A stretch of 64,000 nucleotides of DNA from Bryobacteraceae bacterium (GCA_026002855.1 BPGD01000001.1:3914001-3978000); one strand, 5' to 3'; shown: positions 35,401 to 44,460, counted from the first letter of the stretch. Notes: a model not told the origin generated them from the letters alone. Numbers and translations: made by a program.

Positions 35401-36811
35401 AGACCGCCACGGCCACAGGCAGAGCCTGGATAAACTCGCCGACCGCGCCGCTGATGATCAGCATGGGGAGAAATGCAGCGATGATGGTCAGCGTGGCGGT
35501 CAGCACCGGCACCCAGAGCTCGGTGGCGCAGCGCCACGCGGCCTCCGTGCGCGGCGTGCCGCGGTCGAGGTGCTCGACGTAGTTGTCGGCGATGACGATG
35601 GCGTCGTCCACCACCATGCCGAGCACGACGATGAGAGCCGAGATGGACACCTGGTGGAGTTCGACGCCGATGGCGTGCAGGAGGGCGAAGGTGGCGGAGA
35701 TGGTAACCGGGATCGCCAGGCTGGCGATCACCGCCACGCGCAGGGGCAGCAGGACAAGGGTGACGAGGATGACGGCGCCGATGGCGATGCCGAACTCACG
35801 GATGAAGTGCCTGATGCGGCGCTCGACCACGGCGGGCTGATCGGCGACGATGTCGATGCGGAGATCGGGGGGCAGCGTGACGCGCACCTGGCCCAGCCGT
35901 TCCCGGAGCTTGCGGCCGAAGTCGACGATGTTGTAGCCTTCCTGCATCTCCACGCTGACAAGCACGGCGGGCTCGCCATTGAAGCGGACCAGCGAGCGCG
36001 GCTCGCCCTGGACCCGCTCGACGCGCGCCAGGTCGCCGAGATAGACGGGCTGGCCGGAGGGCGAGACGTCGATCATCACGCGCCGGATCTCATCGACGTC
36101 CTGAAAGAGCCCGGAAGCCCGCATTGGCGCCACCGCGGCGCCGGTTTTGAGTTCGCCTGCGGACTGGATCGCGTTGCGGCCGCGCAGCGCCTGGATCACC
36201 TTCATCGGCGAGAGCGCGTACTGCGCGACGCGTTCCATCGAAGAGGTGATGCGGATCTCCTCCTTCTGCTCGCCGATCCGCCTGAGCTTGGCCACCGCGC
36301 GCAGCGTGCGGAACTCGTCTTCGAGCCGCTCGGCGTATTCCTTCAGTTCCGTGTAGCTGTAGCGGCTGCCGTGCACGGCCACGAGCAGCGCGACGGTGTC
36401 GCCGAAATCATCGCGCACGACAGGGCCCTGGACGCCTTCGGGCAACTCCGTCAGCCTGAGTTCGATCAGCGCGTGGCGCAGCTTGGACCAGAACACGTCG
36501 GGCTGCTTCACATGGTCTTCCAGTTCGACATGGACTACGCAAAGCCCGCTGCGGCTGGTGGACCACGTCTTGGGCTTGCGCACTTCTTCGAAGCGGAACA
36601 GGCGGTCTTCGATCTTGCGCGTCACCTGATTCTCCACCTGCTCGGCGGTGGCGCCGGGATAGGTGGCGATGACGAGTCCGGTGCGGATGGTGATCTTCGG
36701 GTCCTCGCGGCGGGGCATGGTGAGCAGCGAGGCGACGCCGGTGGCCAGCACCGCGGCCGTGAGCAGCAATGTTACCTGCGGGTAGCGGAGAGCCGATTTG
36801 ACGGGGTTCAT
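32411..36811 (-). CDS. RND efflux pump fused to a TolC-like outer-membrane channel
   Basis: This is a 1466-residue fusion. Residues 1 to about 1025 form an RND permease with twelve helices, two large periplasmic loops and the TM4 proton-relay pair in GMVVDDAIVIADN near 400; the TM10 Lys of AcrB is Arg here (VVVRNAIILVDY). Residues about 1030-1051 are a hydrophobic, signal-peptide-like stretch ending in an AxA-type site (APALRAE). Residues about 1052-1466 form a TolC-family domain with long coiled-coil helices (VTLEEALAMAKRQN and two Ala/Glu/Arg-rich repeats). Normally these are separate proteins. The start overlaps the adaptor gene by 4 bp (ATGA), so pump, adaptor and channel come from two coupled genes. 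Confidence 0.85.
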   Translation of the reverse strand: MNPVKSALRYPQVTLLLTAAVLATGVASLLTMPRREDPKITIRTGLVIATYPGATAEQVENQVTRKIEDRLFRFEEVRKPKTWSTSRSGLCVVHVELEDHVKQPDVFWSKLRHALIELRLTELPEGVQGPVVRDDFGDTVALLVAVHGSRYSYTELKEYAERLEDEFRTLRAVAKLRRIGEQKEEIRITSSMERVAQYALSPMKVIQALRGRNAIQSAGELKTGAAVAPMRASGLFQDVDEIRRVMIDVSPSGQPVYLGDLARVERVQGEPRSLVRFNGEPAVLVSVEMQEGYNIVDFGRKLRERLGQVRVTLPPDLRIDIVADQPAVVERRIRHFIREFGIAIGAVILVTLVLLPLRVAVIASLAIPVTISATFALLHAIGVELHQVSISALIVVLGMVVDDAIVIADNYVEHLDRGTPRTEAAWRCATELWVPVLTATLTIIAAFLPMLIISGAVGEFIQALPVAVAVSLSCSYAVAMLVTPWLCRFFIRRGLHPSEAEPGKMRFNAIDFMQSAYHRVIHAAMRNRALTLAAGAAVFVLGIVLLRTVVPERFFPTAERNQFIIHLWLPEASQLEKTDAAVRRVEQHLRRQPLVTGFAAFVGDSAPRFYYNVDPEFPARNYAQIVVNTRDAEDTPPLVFRLRRELSQVAPEALVIVRELEQGTVMKAPVEVRIISTQDGEEDLRRLREYGEKVEAILRRTPGAEYVLNDFHEDSPQLALRVNEEVANRLGFSNSLLALQMAGGFSGLPVTTFWEGGRDIPVVLRLEEQYRSRFEDVEDAYVVSSLTGARVPLRSLARVEPEWRPSRILRRNGLRTLTVMAIPREAHLPSEILNTAREQIAAIPLPPGYRVEYGGEIEGQNETFGEMHVVLALSILSIFLILLFQFRSPVDTLVVMTSIPLALPGAVFGLILTGNPFSFTAFMGVISLSGVVVRNAIILVDYIHERQRAGAPLETAALEAGERRLRPIFLTTAAAAVGVLPMILSGSSLWSPLASAIAVGLIFSMFFTLVFVPVLFVVAKRRAAWWRLSAAVPALLLLALAPALRAETQRVTLEEALAMAKRQNSILKIQRLRIRESEKRRDAVRANALPRLSNESSLLYNSQLQNVAIPRGFLGVLPQLGPVPSQDLRLLQGANTFGLSMTTLAQPLTPLIRIHAGTRAAEQDVRMAEEESRRAANEITLKVQEAFLGALLLERRIAAARLKADAAEAVRADAAHAVESGAALDVRLMEADARLLEAKNALLQLEIQRADLVAELADLIGFGPGVELELVPSPWSPPDPGPLDAQVQRALERNPEVKAAEAAVEKARRAVRAAQAEFIPDIALFATHAQQRGVPFLPSSNAAIGARMSWDVFDGGRKRAQAGERRAQLEQAEENLRRVRRRVQIEVEKARRKVERFEDLTRVAERALQARREALRIAADAVETGVAPPSKLAEARASAAEAEAMAEEARVGLRLAWAELERALGG

Positions 36812-38010
36812 CGCAGGATCTCCGCCTGGACGCGCATTCCGTCCTTGACCTTGTGCTGGCCGCCGATCACGACGAGATCGCCGTCGCCGAGACCTTCGGC
36901 GATTTCCACTTCGCGGCCGGCGCCGCGGCCCGTTCGGACGCGCCGTGCATGGACGCGTCCGCTCTGCGGCGAGTAGACGAAGACATGAGTGGCCCCCTGC
37001 GGGTCGCGCCAGACGGCGTCCGCAGGGACCGTGCGCACTGCGACCCGGGCGCCGGTTTCGATCTCGGCCTCGGCGATCATGCCGGCGCGCAGCTCCAGCC
37101 GGGGGTTTGGCGCCAGCAACCGCACGGGGAACGTGCGCGACTGCGGCTCGGCCGCAAACCCAACGAGTTCGACTTTGGCCGCGAACTCGCGCCCGTCCAG
37201 CGACGGGATCCGGACCCGGGCCGTCTGCCCGATGCCGACTTTGCCGATCTCGGCCTCGGGCACGCCCACGCGCACGCGCGCAGGATGCAGCCTCATCAGC
37301 GCCACCACCGGCATACCGGCGGAGACCATCTCGCCCGTGTCGGCCAGCCGGCGCGCTACGACACCGGCCAGCGGCGCACGCAGTTGCGTGTCCTCCACAC
37401 GTTTCCGGTTGAGCCTGGCGTTGGCTTCCGCCTGGCGCAGCTTGGCCTCGGCCGCCTCGCGGTCTTCGCGGCGGGCGCCTTCCATCGCCTCCTCGTAACG
37501 TTGCCTGGCCACCTGCCAGTGGGTCTCGATCTTCCTGAAGTCGATTGGCGCGAGGCTCTTTCGCTCGAACAGGGTCTTCATGCGGCGGTATTCGTCCTCG
37601 GCCTGCTCATAAGCCGCGCGCGCCTGCTCGAGTTCCTGCCGCCGCACGCCAGCCCGCGCCTTGTCCGCCATTGCACGCGCGGCCGCCGCCTCCCCTTCGG
37701 CGATCTCCGCACCCAGGCGGTAATCGGTGGGATCCAGTTCGGCCAGCAACTGCCCCTGGCTGACCAACTGGCCTTCTTCGACAAGCATGCGGCGGATGCG
37801 GCCTGGCACCTGGAATCCCAGCTCGGAGGATTCGTAAGCCTCCACGTTGCCCCCGGCGCGAATGACTTCTGCGCGTTGGAGTTGCGCGGCCTGACGGACC
37901 TGCACGGCGGCAAGCGGTTCCGGCGCCTCGCTGGCGCGCTTTCCGCAGGCGGCGAGCAGGAGGATCACAATCACCACTGCCCAACGGGGAGAAAGCTGCA
38001 TGAGAATCAC
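36808..38010 (-). CDS. Periplasmic adaptor (membrane fusion) lipoprotein of the RND pump
   Basis: The 400-residue HlyD/AcrA-type adaptor has an N-terminal lipobox (LLLAACGK, modified Cys near 22), a split biotinyl-lipoyl domain (GFQVPGRIRRMLVEEGQLV, RAPLAGVVARRLADTGEMV), a long alpha-hairpin between them (about 100-195), a beta-barrel and a C-terminal membrane-proximal domain. It bridges the RND pump to the outer-membrane channel. A GTG at 38010 has GGAG 6 nt upstream; ATG 38001 is nearly as good. It precedes the fusion gene with a 4-bp overlap. Confidence 0.85.
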   Translation of the reverse strand: MILMQLSPRWAVVIVILLLAACGKRASEAPEPLAAVQVRQAAQLQRAEVIRAGGNVEAYESSELGFQVPGRIRRMLVEEGQLVSQGQLLAELDPTDYRLGAEIAEGEAAAARAMADKARAGVRRQELEQARAAYEQAEDEYRRMKTLFERKSLAPIDFRKIETHWQVARQRYEEAMEGARREDREAAEAKLRQAEANARLNRKRVEDTQLRAPLAGVVARRLADTGEMVSAGMPVVALMRLHPARVRVGVPEAEIGKVGIGQTARVRIPSLDGREFAAKVELVGFAAEPQSRTFPVRLLAPNPRLELRAGMIAEAEIETGARVAVRTVPADAVWRDPQGATHVFVYSPQSGRVHARRVRTGRGAGREVEIAEGLGDGDLVVIGGQHKVKDGMRVQAEILR

Positions 38011-38027
38011 CTTTCACTCCTCAACGT

Positions 38028-38043
38028 GACACAATTTGTCCCC
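38028..38043. promoter_or_regulatory. Operator-like dyad before the efflux operon
   Basis: GACACAATTTGTCCCC shares an 11-nt core (ACAATTTGTCC) with the second site near 9130 and has the same GACA...TGTC symmetry. It lies about 20 bp upstream of the adaptor start, where a TetR/MarR-type repressor would normally act. No regulator gene is adjacent. Confidence 0.45.
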
Positions 38044-38124
38044 GTCTGTCGGTTCGCCGCGACATGTATGATGACGGCACTGCAAGACGCAACAGACCGC
38101 CGCCCGGACTCCGCTGCTGCGGCG

Positions 38125-39264
38125 TCAGGGGAGGAGTTCGACGGTCTGCGCGATGTCGTCGGGCGAGAGGTAGAAGTGCGGGCTGAGGCGGAGCCAGCCC
38201 TGGCGGGGTGCGGCGACAATGCCGGCGTCGCGGAGACGGGACCAGAGCCAGCGGGCATCGTAGCCCTCCTTGCGGATGGAGACGATGCCGGAGCCGTGTT
38301 CGGGGGTCGGCTCCAGCATCAGCTCGTAGCGCTTTTCTTTGGCCCAGTCGGCGAGCAGCCGGCAGAGGTGCTGGATGTGCGCGGCGATGCGCTCGACGCC
38401 GGCCTCGAGGATCAGTTCGAGCGAGGCGCGCAGTCCGAAGCATCCGACGACGTTGAGCGTGCCGGGCTCGTAGCGGCCGGCGTCGGGCCGCAGGGTCATG
38501 TCGCGCGAGGCATAGTCCTGCCAGCCGGCGACGTTGGTCCAGCCAAACTCGACCGGCTCGATGCGGTCCTGCCAGTCACGCTGGACGTAGAGAATGCCGC
38601 AGCCTTCCGGGCCGAGCAGCCATTTATGGCCGTCGGCAGCGAGGGCGTGGATGCGGGCGCGGCGGACGTCGAGCGGGAAGGCGCCGAGGCCCTGGATGGC
38701 ATCGACGAAGAAAAAAACGCCGTGGCGGGAGCAGATGTCGCCGATGGCTTCGAGATCGGCGCGGTAGCCGCTGAGGTACTGGACGAAGCTGATGGAGAGG
38801 AGCCGCGCGCCGCGGGCGGCGCGTTCGATCTCCTCGAGCGGGGCCATGCAGCTCAGCCATTCCACATGGACGCCTTTCCATTGTTCGAGCTTTTTCCAGA
38901 TGTAATAGTTGGCGGGGAACTCTTCCCGGAAGGCGATGATGCGGTCGCCGGGACGCCAGTCGAGGCCGAGCGCCACGGTGGCGATGCCTTCGCTGGTGTT
39001 CTTGACGGTGGCGATCTCTTCCGGGTCGGCGTGGAGGAGGCGGGCGGCAGCGCGTTTGACGCCTTCGACGGCTTCCATCCAGTCCGGGTAGTGGAGGGCG
39101 CCGTAGTGGAGTGCGTCGTCTGCCATGCGCTGGATGGCTTCGGCCGAGCGCCGGGGCAGGGGCGCGACGGCGGCGTGGTTGAGATAGATCAGATTCCTGG
39201 CGACGGGAAACTCATCCCGGTATTGCTGCCAGATTTCCTGCGGCGTACGATTGCCGTAACCCAT
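38125..39264 (-). CDS. Class V aminotransferase-fold PLP enzyme
   Basis: The 379-residue protein belongs to the NifS/isopenicillin-epimerase branch. It has IYLNHAAVAPLP near 27, VKNTSEGIATVALGL, FFVDAIQGLGAFPLD with the PLP-stacking Asp, and ADGHKWLLGPEGCG with the PLP-binding Lys near 212. Such enzymes act as cysteine desulfurases, kynureninases, epimerases or transaminases; no catalytic Cys loop is evident, so desulfurase activity is unlikely. ATG 39264 is chosen over TTG 39273; neither has a ribosome-binding site, which may mean leaderless translation. It is divergent from the M48 gene. Confidence 0.75.
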   Translation of the reverse strand: MGYGNRTPQEIWQQYRDEFPVARNLIYLNHAAVAPLPRRSAEAIQRMADDALHYGALHYPDWMEAVEGVKRAAARLLHADPEEIATVKNTSEGIATVALGLDWRPGDRIIAFREEFPANYYIWKKLEQWKGVHVEWLSCMAPLEEIERAARGARLLSISFVQYLSGYRADLEAIGDICSRHGVFFFVDAIQGLGAFPLDVRRARIHALAADGHKWLLGPEGCGILYVQRDWQDRIEPVEFGWTNVAGWQDYASRDMTLRPDAGRYEPGTLNVVGCFGLRASLELILEAGVERIAAHIQHLCRLLADWAKEKRYELMLEPTPEHGSGIVSIRKEGYDARWLWSRLRDAGIVAAPRQGWLRLSPHFYLSPDDIAQTVELLP

Positions 39265-39304
39265 CCATACCAATGTACGTTAGTCTGGGTGAGGGGACGG
39301 GCAT

Positions 39305-40348
39305 ATGAACACCAGGATCCTGGCCGCGATTGCCGCACTGGCGGTCGCCCTGTCTGCGCTGCCGGCGCCGGCGCAGGACACCACTGATCAGTCCAAAGAC
39401 CAGAAGCAGCAGAAGCAGAAGGTCATCAAGGACAAGAAGAAAGACCCGGACGCGATCGGGGAGCGGGATGTAGGCAAGGGTCTGAACTGGTACTCGCTCG
39501 AGAAGGAGATCGCGATGGGCAAGGCCTACGCGATGGAGGTCGAGCGGGTGGCCAAGATCGTGGATGACCCGATCATCGCCGAATATGTGAACCGCGTCGG
39601 GCAGAACCTGGTGCGCAACTCGGATTGCAAGGTCCCGGTGACGATCAAGGTGATCGACACCGAAGAGCCGAACGCGATGGCGTTGCCCGGCGGGTTCTTT
39701 TATGTCAATACCGGGCTGATCACGCTGGCCGAGAACGAGAGCGAGCTGGCCGGCGTGATGGGCCACGAGATTGCGCACATTGCGGCGCGGCACGGGACGC
39801 GGCAGGCGACGCGCGCCGGGCTGGCCAATATCGCCACGATTCCGCTGATCTTCATGGGCGGTTGGACGGGTTTCGGCGTGCGGCAGGCGGCCAGCGTGGC
39901 CATTCCGCTCGGGTTCCTTTCCTTCTCGCGCGCGTTTGAGCGTGAAGCTGACCTGCTGGGACTCCAGTACATGTACAAGGCCGGCTATGATCCCAATGGG
40001 TTTGTAGACTTCTTCGAGCGGCTGGAGTCGCTCGAGAAGCGCAAGCCGGGGACGATTTCGAAGGCGTTCCGCAGCCACCCGCCGACGGCCGACCGGATCG
40101 AGGAGGCGCAGAAGAACATTTCCGAGCTGTTGCGGGAGCGGCCGGAGTATGTGATCACCACTTCAGAGTTCGACGAGGTGAAGGAGCGGGTGATCGCGAT
40201 GAGCAATCGCCGCAAGCTTGGGCCGAATGACGAACCGAACCGTCCGCGGCTGAAGCGTGCGCCAGGAGCGGGCACGGATACCGCGGACAAGGACGGCCAG
40301 AAGACCGAGGATCCGGACGAGCGGCCGACGCTGAAGCGGCGGAACTAA
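39305..40348 (+). CDS. Secreted M48-family zinc metallopeptidase
   Basis: The 347-residue protein has a Sec signal (AAIAALAVALSALPAPAQ), a Lys/Gln-rich stretch (QSKDQKQQKQKVIKDKKKD) and the M48 core: NAMALPGGFFYVNTGLI, the zinc site GHEIAHIAARHG near 155, and the downstream Glu ligand in EREADLLGLQYM near 215. Homologues such as BepA/LoiP monitor outer-membrane protein assembly in the periplasm. The C-terminal 50 residues are charged and disordered. A GAGGGGAC site precedes the ATG, and an intrinsic terminator follows. A second M48 gene lies at 52036-53403. Confidence 0.85.
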   Translation: MNTRILAAIAALAVALSALPAPAQDTTDQSKDQKQQKQKVIKDKKKDPDAIGERDVGKGLNWYSLEKEIAMGKAYAMEVERVAKIVDDPIIAEYVNRVGQNLVRNSDCKVPVTIKVIDTEEPNAMALPGGFFYVNTGLITLAENESELAGVMGHEIAHIAARHGTRQATRAGLANIATIPLIFMGGWTGFGVRQAASVAIPLGFLSFSRAFEREADLLGLQYMYKAGYDPNGFVDFFERLESLEKRKPGTISKAFRSHPPTADRIEEAQKNISELLRERPEYVITTSEFDEVKERVIAMSNRRKLGPNDEPNRPRLKRAPGAGTDTADKDGQKTEDPDERPTLKRRN

Positions 40349-40401
40349 GCGGGGAGCGATTCTCGCGCGGGGCCGTAGCCCCGCCTGGCGGAAGTGATCC
40401 G

Positions 40402-40460
40402 AAAGAGCCGGTGAAAGGCGCCCGCGAAATGGCGCGCGATCACCGGTTCTTTTTTTTCCG
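40402..40460 (+). terminator. Intrinsic terminator after the M48 gene
   Basis: GAGCCGGTG (40405-40413) pairs with CACCGGTTC (40441-40449), enclosing a GC-rich inner hairpin, and is followed by a long T tract. It sits about 55 bp past the stop codon. Confidence 0.7.
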
Positions 40461-40551
40461 GGGAATTCAAGCCGGCGGAACGGGCGGCTTCATGTTCAGG
40501 AGGGCGGATCCCGCAAGAGAGGGACTCGCGGCCAAGGGCGCAAGCAGGGCG

Positions 40552-40602
40552 AAAAAAGCGGGCGGCGGGCCGGAGGTGGTGGAGCCGCCGGCAGCGCCGC
40601 CC
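40552..40602 (-). terminator. Intrinsic terminator of the Oar-like gene
   Basis: On the minus strand GGGCGGCG (40602-40595) pairs with CGCCGCCC (40567-40560), followed by GC and six Ts (40557-40552). It lies 27 bp beyond the stop of the large outer-membrane protein gene. Confidence 0.7.
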
Positions 40603-40628
40603 TGAGTGCACTGCACAGGATGAACCGG

Positions 40629-43600
40629 TCAGAAGTCGTAACGGAGGGCCGCCTGGATAATACGCGGGTTGCCCACGGTGCCGGAGATCCTGCCCACGGT
40701 CTGGGGCGTGGTAATGGTGGCGCCGGGCAGACCGAAGTTGACGTTGTTGAAGGTGTTGTACATCTCCCAGCGGAAGGTGATGCGGTGCTGCTCCCAGGGC
40801 AGCCTGAAGCGCTTGACGATGGAGGTGTCGAAGTTGAAGAACCGCGGTCCGCGGAAGCTGTTGCGGCCGGCGGTGCCGATTTCGCCGGCACCGGGGAAGG
40901 CGCTGGCGGCGGTGAGCGCGGCGATCTGTTCGTCGGTGAAGTACCAGACGCCACCGCCGCGGCGCATCACCGACCCGATATTGCGGTCCCCGCTGTAGTT
41001 GATGTAGGTGGTGGCCGTGGACGGCCCGGTGAGGCGGCCGGAGGACATCGAGAAGACGGTGCCGGACTGCCATACGCCGAGCACACCGATGTCCCATCCG
41101 CCGAAGATGGCATCGATGACGGGGTGGACGTCGCTCAGCCAGCGGCGGCCGCGGCCAACGGGGAGCGTGTAGGTGCCGGACCAGTTGAACACATGCGGAC
41201 GGTCGGCCGCGCCGCGGCCCTTGTTGAGCGCCATGTTGTAGTTGTCGATGGGTGCGGTGAAGCCATTGCCGTCGGCGCTGCCGTTGTCGAGCGACTTCGA
41301 GAAGGTGTAGTTGAGCTCGAACTTGAGAGCGCCCATGGTGCGGCGGAAGGACACCTGGAGCGAGTCATACCAGCTTGAGCCGTCCTGCGTGCCGAGGATC
41401 ACGAGGTTGTACTGCGGGAAGTTGCGCAGATAGAACTGCGGGATCCCGGCGGCGGCATAGAGCGTGTAGTTGTTGCGGTCCAGGTTGTTGGCGGCGGTGT
41501 TGGCCAGTTGCTGCTGGACGGTGGTGGCGCCGAGGCGGCTGATGACGGCCTGCGGCGTGCCGAAGATGCGCACCAGCGTGTTGGTGGGCGACGGCTGGGC
41601 GCCGGTGCGCTGGAAATTGACGATTTCTTTGAACGATTCGAGGAAGTTTCCGTAGATTCTGGGCTGGTTGACGTCCACCCAGTTGAAGAGCTTGATGCCG
41701 CGCGTTCGGACATAGGCGACGTCGAGGATGGTGTTGCGCATCACCTCGCGCTGGATGCTGAGGTTGTAGTGCTGGACGTACCCGGTGCGGAGGTTAGGAC
41801 CGAAGACAACGATGGATGTCTGACGGTTGGTGGGCAGCACGAGCTGCGGGGCCGGGGGCGCGGCGGGCAGCGGCGGGTTGTCGCGCACGCGCACGTCGGA
41901 ACCTGCGGCCACGTTGGGGAAGGTCTGCACGGTCTGGGCAAAGCCCGGCGTGTTGCCGTCGACGAGGCTGGCGGTGGCGCCGATCATGCGGTCATAGAAG
42001 ATGCCCCAGCTTCCGCGGACCGCCCACTTGCCGTTGCGGGTGGGATCCCAGGAGAAGCCGATGCGCGGGGCGAAGTTGTTCAGGTCGGTGTTGTACCAGC
42101 CGGAAGCGCGCTGGATCTCGGTGTTATCGAGCTGCGAGAAATAACCGATCTGGTCGATCTGTTTGAGGGTGCCTTGCAGGCGGTCGCGCTCGGTGGGGGC
42201 GCCGAAGACCTCATAGCGCACGCCGATGTTGAGCACGAGGTTGCGGGCGATTTTCCAGTCGTCCTGGATGAAGCCGGCATAGTCGCGGAAATAGGTATTT
42301 CGGACGCGCGGCTGGCCGGCGGGCTGGAATTTGTCGAGGTCGGAATAATACGTGGTGGTGATATTGCTGACGCGGCCGAGGATGTCGTTATAGAGGTTTT
42401 CGAAGCGCTGGCGGTCGGCCGAGCTGATGACGGAGCCGGAGGGGCCGATCGACAGGGGCGGGACGTTGTTGTTTGCCGTGGAGAGGCTGATATTGGGGTA
42501 GATGCCGGCGGCGTTGTAGCCCCACTGGAGGGTGCGCTTGAAGGTGAACCCGGTCTTGATGGTGTGGGCGCCCTTCATCCAGGTGAGATTTTCGGTGAGG
42601 TCGATGACCGGAGAATTGCGTCCCTGGGGGAAGTTGGGCAGGATCGGGTTGGTGTAAGAGTTGGTGAGGACCTGCGGGCCGGCGATGCGGGCCGGGCGGC
42701 GGAAGTCGACGCTGGCCGACTGATAGCCGACCCGGAGCTCATTGACGATGGTCGGTGTGATGGCCCAGTCCGAGCCGGCCGAGAAGCCCCAGCGGATGCC
42801 GCCCTGGGTGCCCTGCGGCTGGCCGGGGAACGTGGCATCGGCGCTGTTGAGCGCGTCAATCGACTCGGTTCGAAAGTGGCTGTGGCGATAGAAGACGCGG
42901 TGTGTGGCGGCGAGGTTGTAATCGGTGCGGATGGTGAACTGGTCGTTTTCTGAACCGGCCGGATTGTTGAAGCGGAAGCCGGCGGTGTTCAGTCCGTCGC
43001 CGAGATCGAAATTGTTCGCCTCGGGCAGCAAATCGATCAGCTTTTTGGTGGCAGGATCGAAGCCGAGAGCGCGCGGATCGTTGGCGACGATGTCGAACGA
43101 CTGCACGGTGCTGCTGCCGGGCGGCCTCCAGCGGAAGAGGCCTTTTTTGGCCTCGTTGGTGAGGACGGTACGGTTGCGGACAACCTCCTGGGCAGTGCGC
43201 TGGCTCTGCCAGTTACCGAAGATGAACCACTTCTCCTTCAGGATGGGCCCGCCGAGCGAGGCGCCATAGGTGTTCTGGATGAACTTGGGGCGGGCGACGC
43301 CGCTCGAATTGTTGAAGAAGTTGTTTGCGTTGAGCTTCGTGTTGCGCAGGAATTCGAAGGCATTGCCGTGCCACTGGTTGGTGCCGGAGCGGGTGATCAT
43401 TTCGATCTGGCCGCCGGCGTTGCGGCCATATTCGGCCTTGCCGCCGTTGGTGATGATGCGGAACTCTTCGATGGAGTCGACGTTGAAGGCGGTGAGTGAA
43501 AGCCCGAGGCGGGGGACGACGGCGTCGTTGGCATCAATGCCGTCCAGGCGCGTGTTGTTCGAGCCCTGGCGGGTGCCGTTGATACGGGAAAACGAGCTGT

Positions 43601-44114
43601 CGCCAGGGGCGATGGAAACGCCTGGCGTATAAGGGACCAGCGCCATCGGGTTGCGCGCCAGTTGCGGCAGGGTGTCGATGTCGCGCAGGGTGACACTGCG
43701 GCCCACCTGTGCGTCGGAGGTGTTGACGCGGATGGCGCTGGCCTCGACGGTGACGCTTTCTGCCAGCGAGCCGACCTCCAGTTGCACATCCTGGCGGAGG
43801 GTAACGGCGACGTTGAGCTCGATGTTTTCCACCTGCGCTTTTCGGAATCCTGGCGCCTCGACGGTGAGCGTGTAGTTGCTGGCCGGCAGCGAGGCGAACA
43901 GGAAGTAGCCGATTTCGTTGGTGGTGGCGGTGACCACGGTCCCGGTGCGGTTGTTGCGGGCGGTCACGTTGGCGTTGGGGACGACGGCGCCGGCCGGGTC
44001 AGTGACCACGCCTTCGATGCGCCCGTTGGAGACCTGGGCAGCCGCAGTTAGCACGAGCAGGCAGGCGGCGAGCACCATCGCCGCCGCTGCGAGTACGAAT
44101 CGTCGCATAGTCAT
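40629..44114 (-). CDS. Oar-like TonB-dependent outer-membrane protein (1161 aa)
   Basis: After a Sec signal (LAACLLVLTAAAQ), residues about 32-115 are a carboxypeptidase-regulatory-like domain (GRIEGVVTDPAGAVVPNANV, ATTNEIGYFLFASLPASNYT). A plug-like domain follows (FSRINGTRQGSNNTRLDGI), then a long beta-barrel ending in an aromatic residue (QAALRYDF). This is the Oar-like receptor type expanded in Acidobacteriota, thought to import or sense glycan or peptide ligands. A GGAG site lies 9 nt before the ATG. It is divergent from the S41-like gene and has its own terminator; the ligand is unknown. Confidence 0.9.
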   Translation of the reverse strand: MTMRRFVLAAAAMVLAACLLVLTAAAQVSNGRIEGVVTDPAGAVVPNANVTARNNRTGTVVTATTNEIGYFLFASLPASNYTLTVEAPGFRKAQVENIELNVAVTLRQDVQLEVGSLAESVTVEASAIRVNTSDAQVGRSVTLRDIDTLPQLARNPMALVPYTPGVSIAPGDSSFSRINGTRQGSNNTRLDGIDANDAVVPRLGLSLTAFNVDSIEEFRIITNGGKAEYGRNAGGQIEMITRSGTNQWHGNAFEFLRNTKLNANNFFNNSSGVARPKFIQNTYGASLGGPILKEKWFIFGNWQSQRTAQEVVRNRTVLTNEAKKGLFRWRPPGSSTVQSFDIVANDPRALGFDPATKKLIDLLPEANNFDLGDGLNTAGFRFNNPAGSENDQFTIRTDYNLAATHRVFYRHSHFRTESIDALNSADATFPGQPQGTQGGIRWGFSAGSDWAITPTIVNELRVGYQSASVDFRRPARIAGPQVLTNSYTNPILPNFPQGRNSPVIDLTENLTWMKGAHTIKTGFTFKRTLQWGYNAAGIYPNISLSTANNNVPPLSIGPSGSVISSADRQRFENLYNDILGRVSNITTTYYSDLDKFQPAGQPRVRNTYFRDYAGFIQDDWKIARNLVLNIGVRYEVFGAPTERDRLQGTLKQIDQIGYFSQLDNTEIQRASGWYNTDLNNFAPRIGFSWDPTRNGKWAVRGSWGIFYDRMIGATASLVDGNTPGFAQTVQTFPNVAAGSDVRVRDNPPLPAAPPAPQLVLPTNRQTSIVVFGPNLRTGYVQHYNLSIQREVMRNTILDVAYVRTRGIKLFNWVDVNQPRIYGNFLESFKEIVNFQRTGAQPSPTNTLVRIFGTPQAVISRLGATTVQQQLANTAANNLDRNNYTLYAAAGIPQFYLRNFPQYNLVILGTQDGSSWYDSLQVSFRRTMGALKFELNYTFSKSLDNGSADGNGFTAPIDNYNMALNKGRGAADRPHVFNWSGTYTLPVGRGRRWLSDVHPVIDAIFGGWDIGVLGVWQSGTVFSMSSGRLTGPSTATTYINYSGDRNIGSVMRRGGGVWYFTDEQIAALTAASAFPGAGEIGTAGRNSFRGPRFFNFDTSIVKRFRLPWEQHRITFRWEMYNTFNNVNFGLPGATITTPQTVGRISGTVGNPRIIQAALRYDF

Positions 44115-44361
44115 GGGCGAGACTCCTCGAGGTTTTTTCAGACTGACCCGTTGTATCCAGAACTCAGGCGGGAACCCTTTCGGCTGATCGCTTGTGCCGT
44201 GGGCGGCTGTTCGGGAGCGACCCTTGCGCCACCTGGATCAACGCCCTCCCAGCGCTCCCGGCCCTTGCGGTACCCTTTCGATCCCAGCACCAGATCCAGA
44301 TTGGTCGCAATTCTACTACAACCTGGCCGGTTCGGTACCGGCAGAATGGGCTTGGCAGGTC

Positions 44362-44377
44362 ATGAAATTCATTTCAT
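44362..44377. promoter_or_regulatory. AT-rich operator-like palindrome
   Basis: ATGAAAT and ATTTCAT are perfect 7-bp arms around TC, in otherwise GC-rich DNA. It is placed about 85-100 bp upstream of the extended -10 element of the S41-like gene, suiting an activator or a shared divergent regulator. Confidence 0.5.
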
Positions 44378-44460
44378 ACCATGGGCCTGCGCGGCGCGAA
44401 GTCGCGCAACCTTCGGCGACGCGGCCGCATCCAGAGGAGTGCCGCCTTTTGGGTGGGTGC

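Noticed and set aside
34208-36976. 922-codon open frame antisense to the RND-TolC gene
   Set aside because: It is rich in His, Arg, Gly and Asp without secondary-structure pattern, while the other strand encodes a textbook RND pump.
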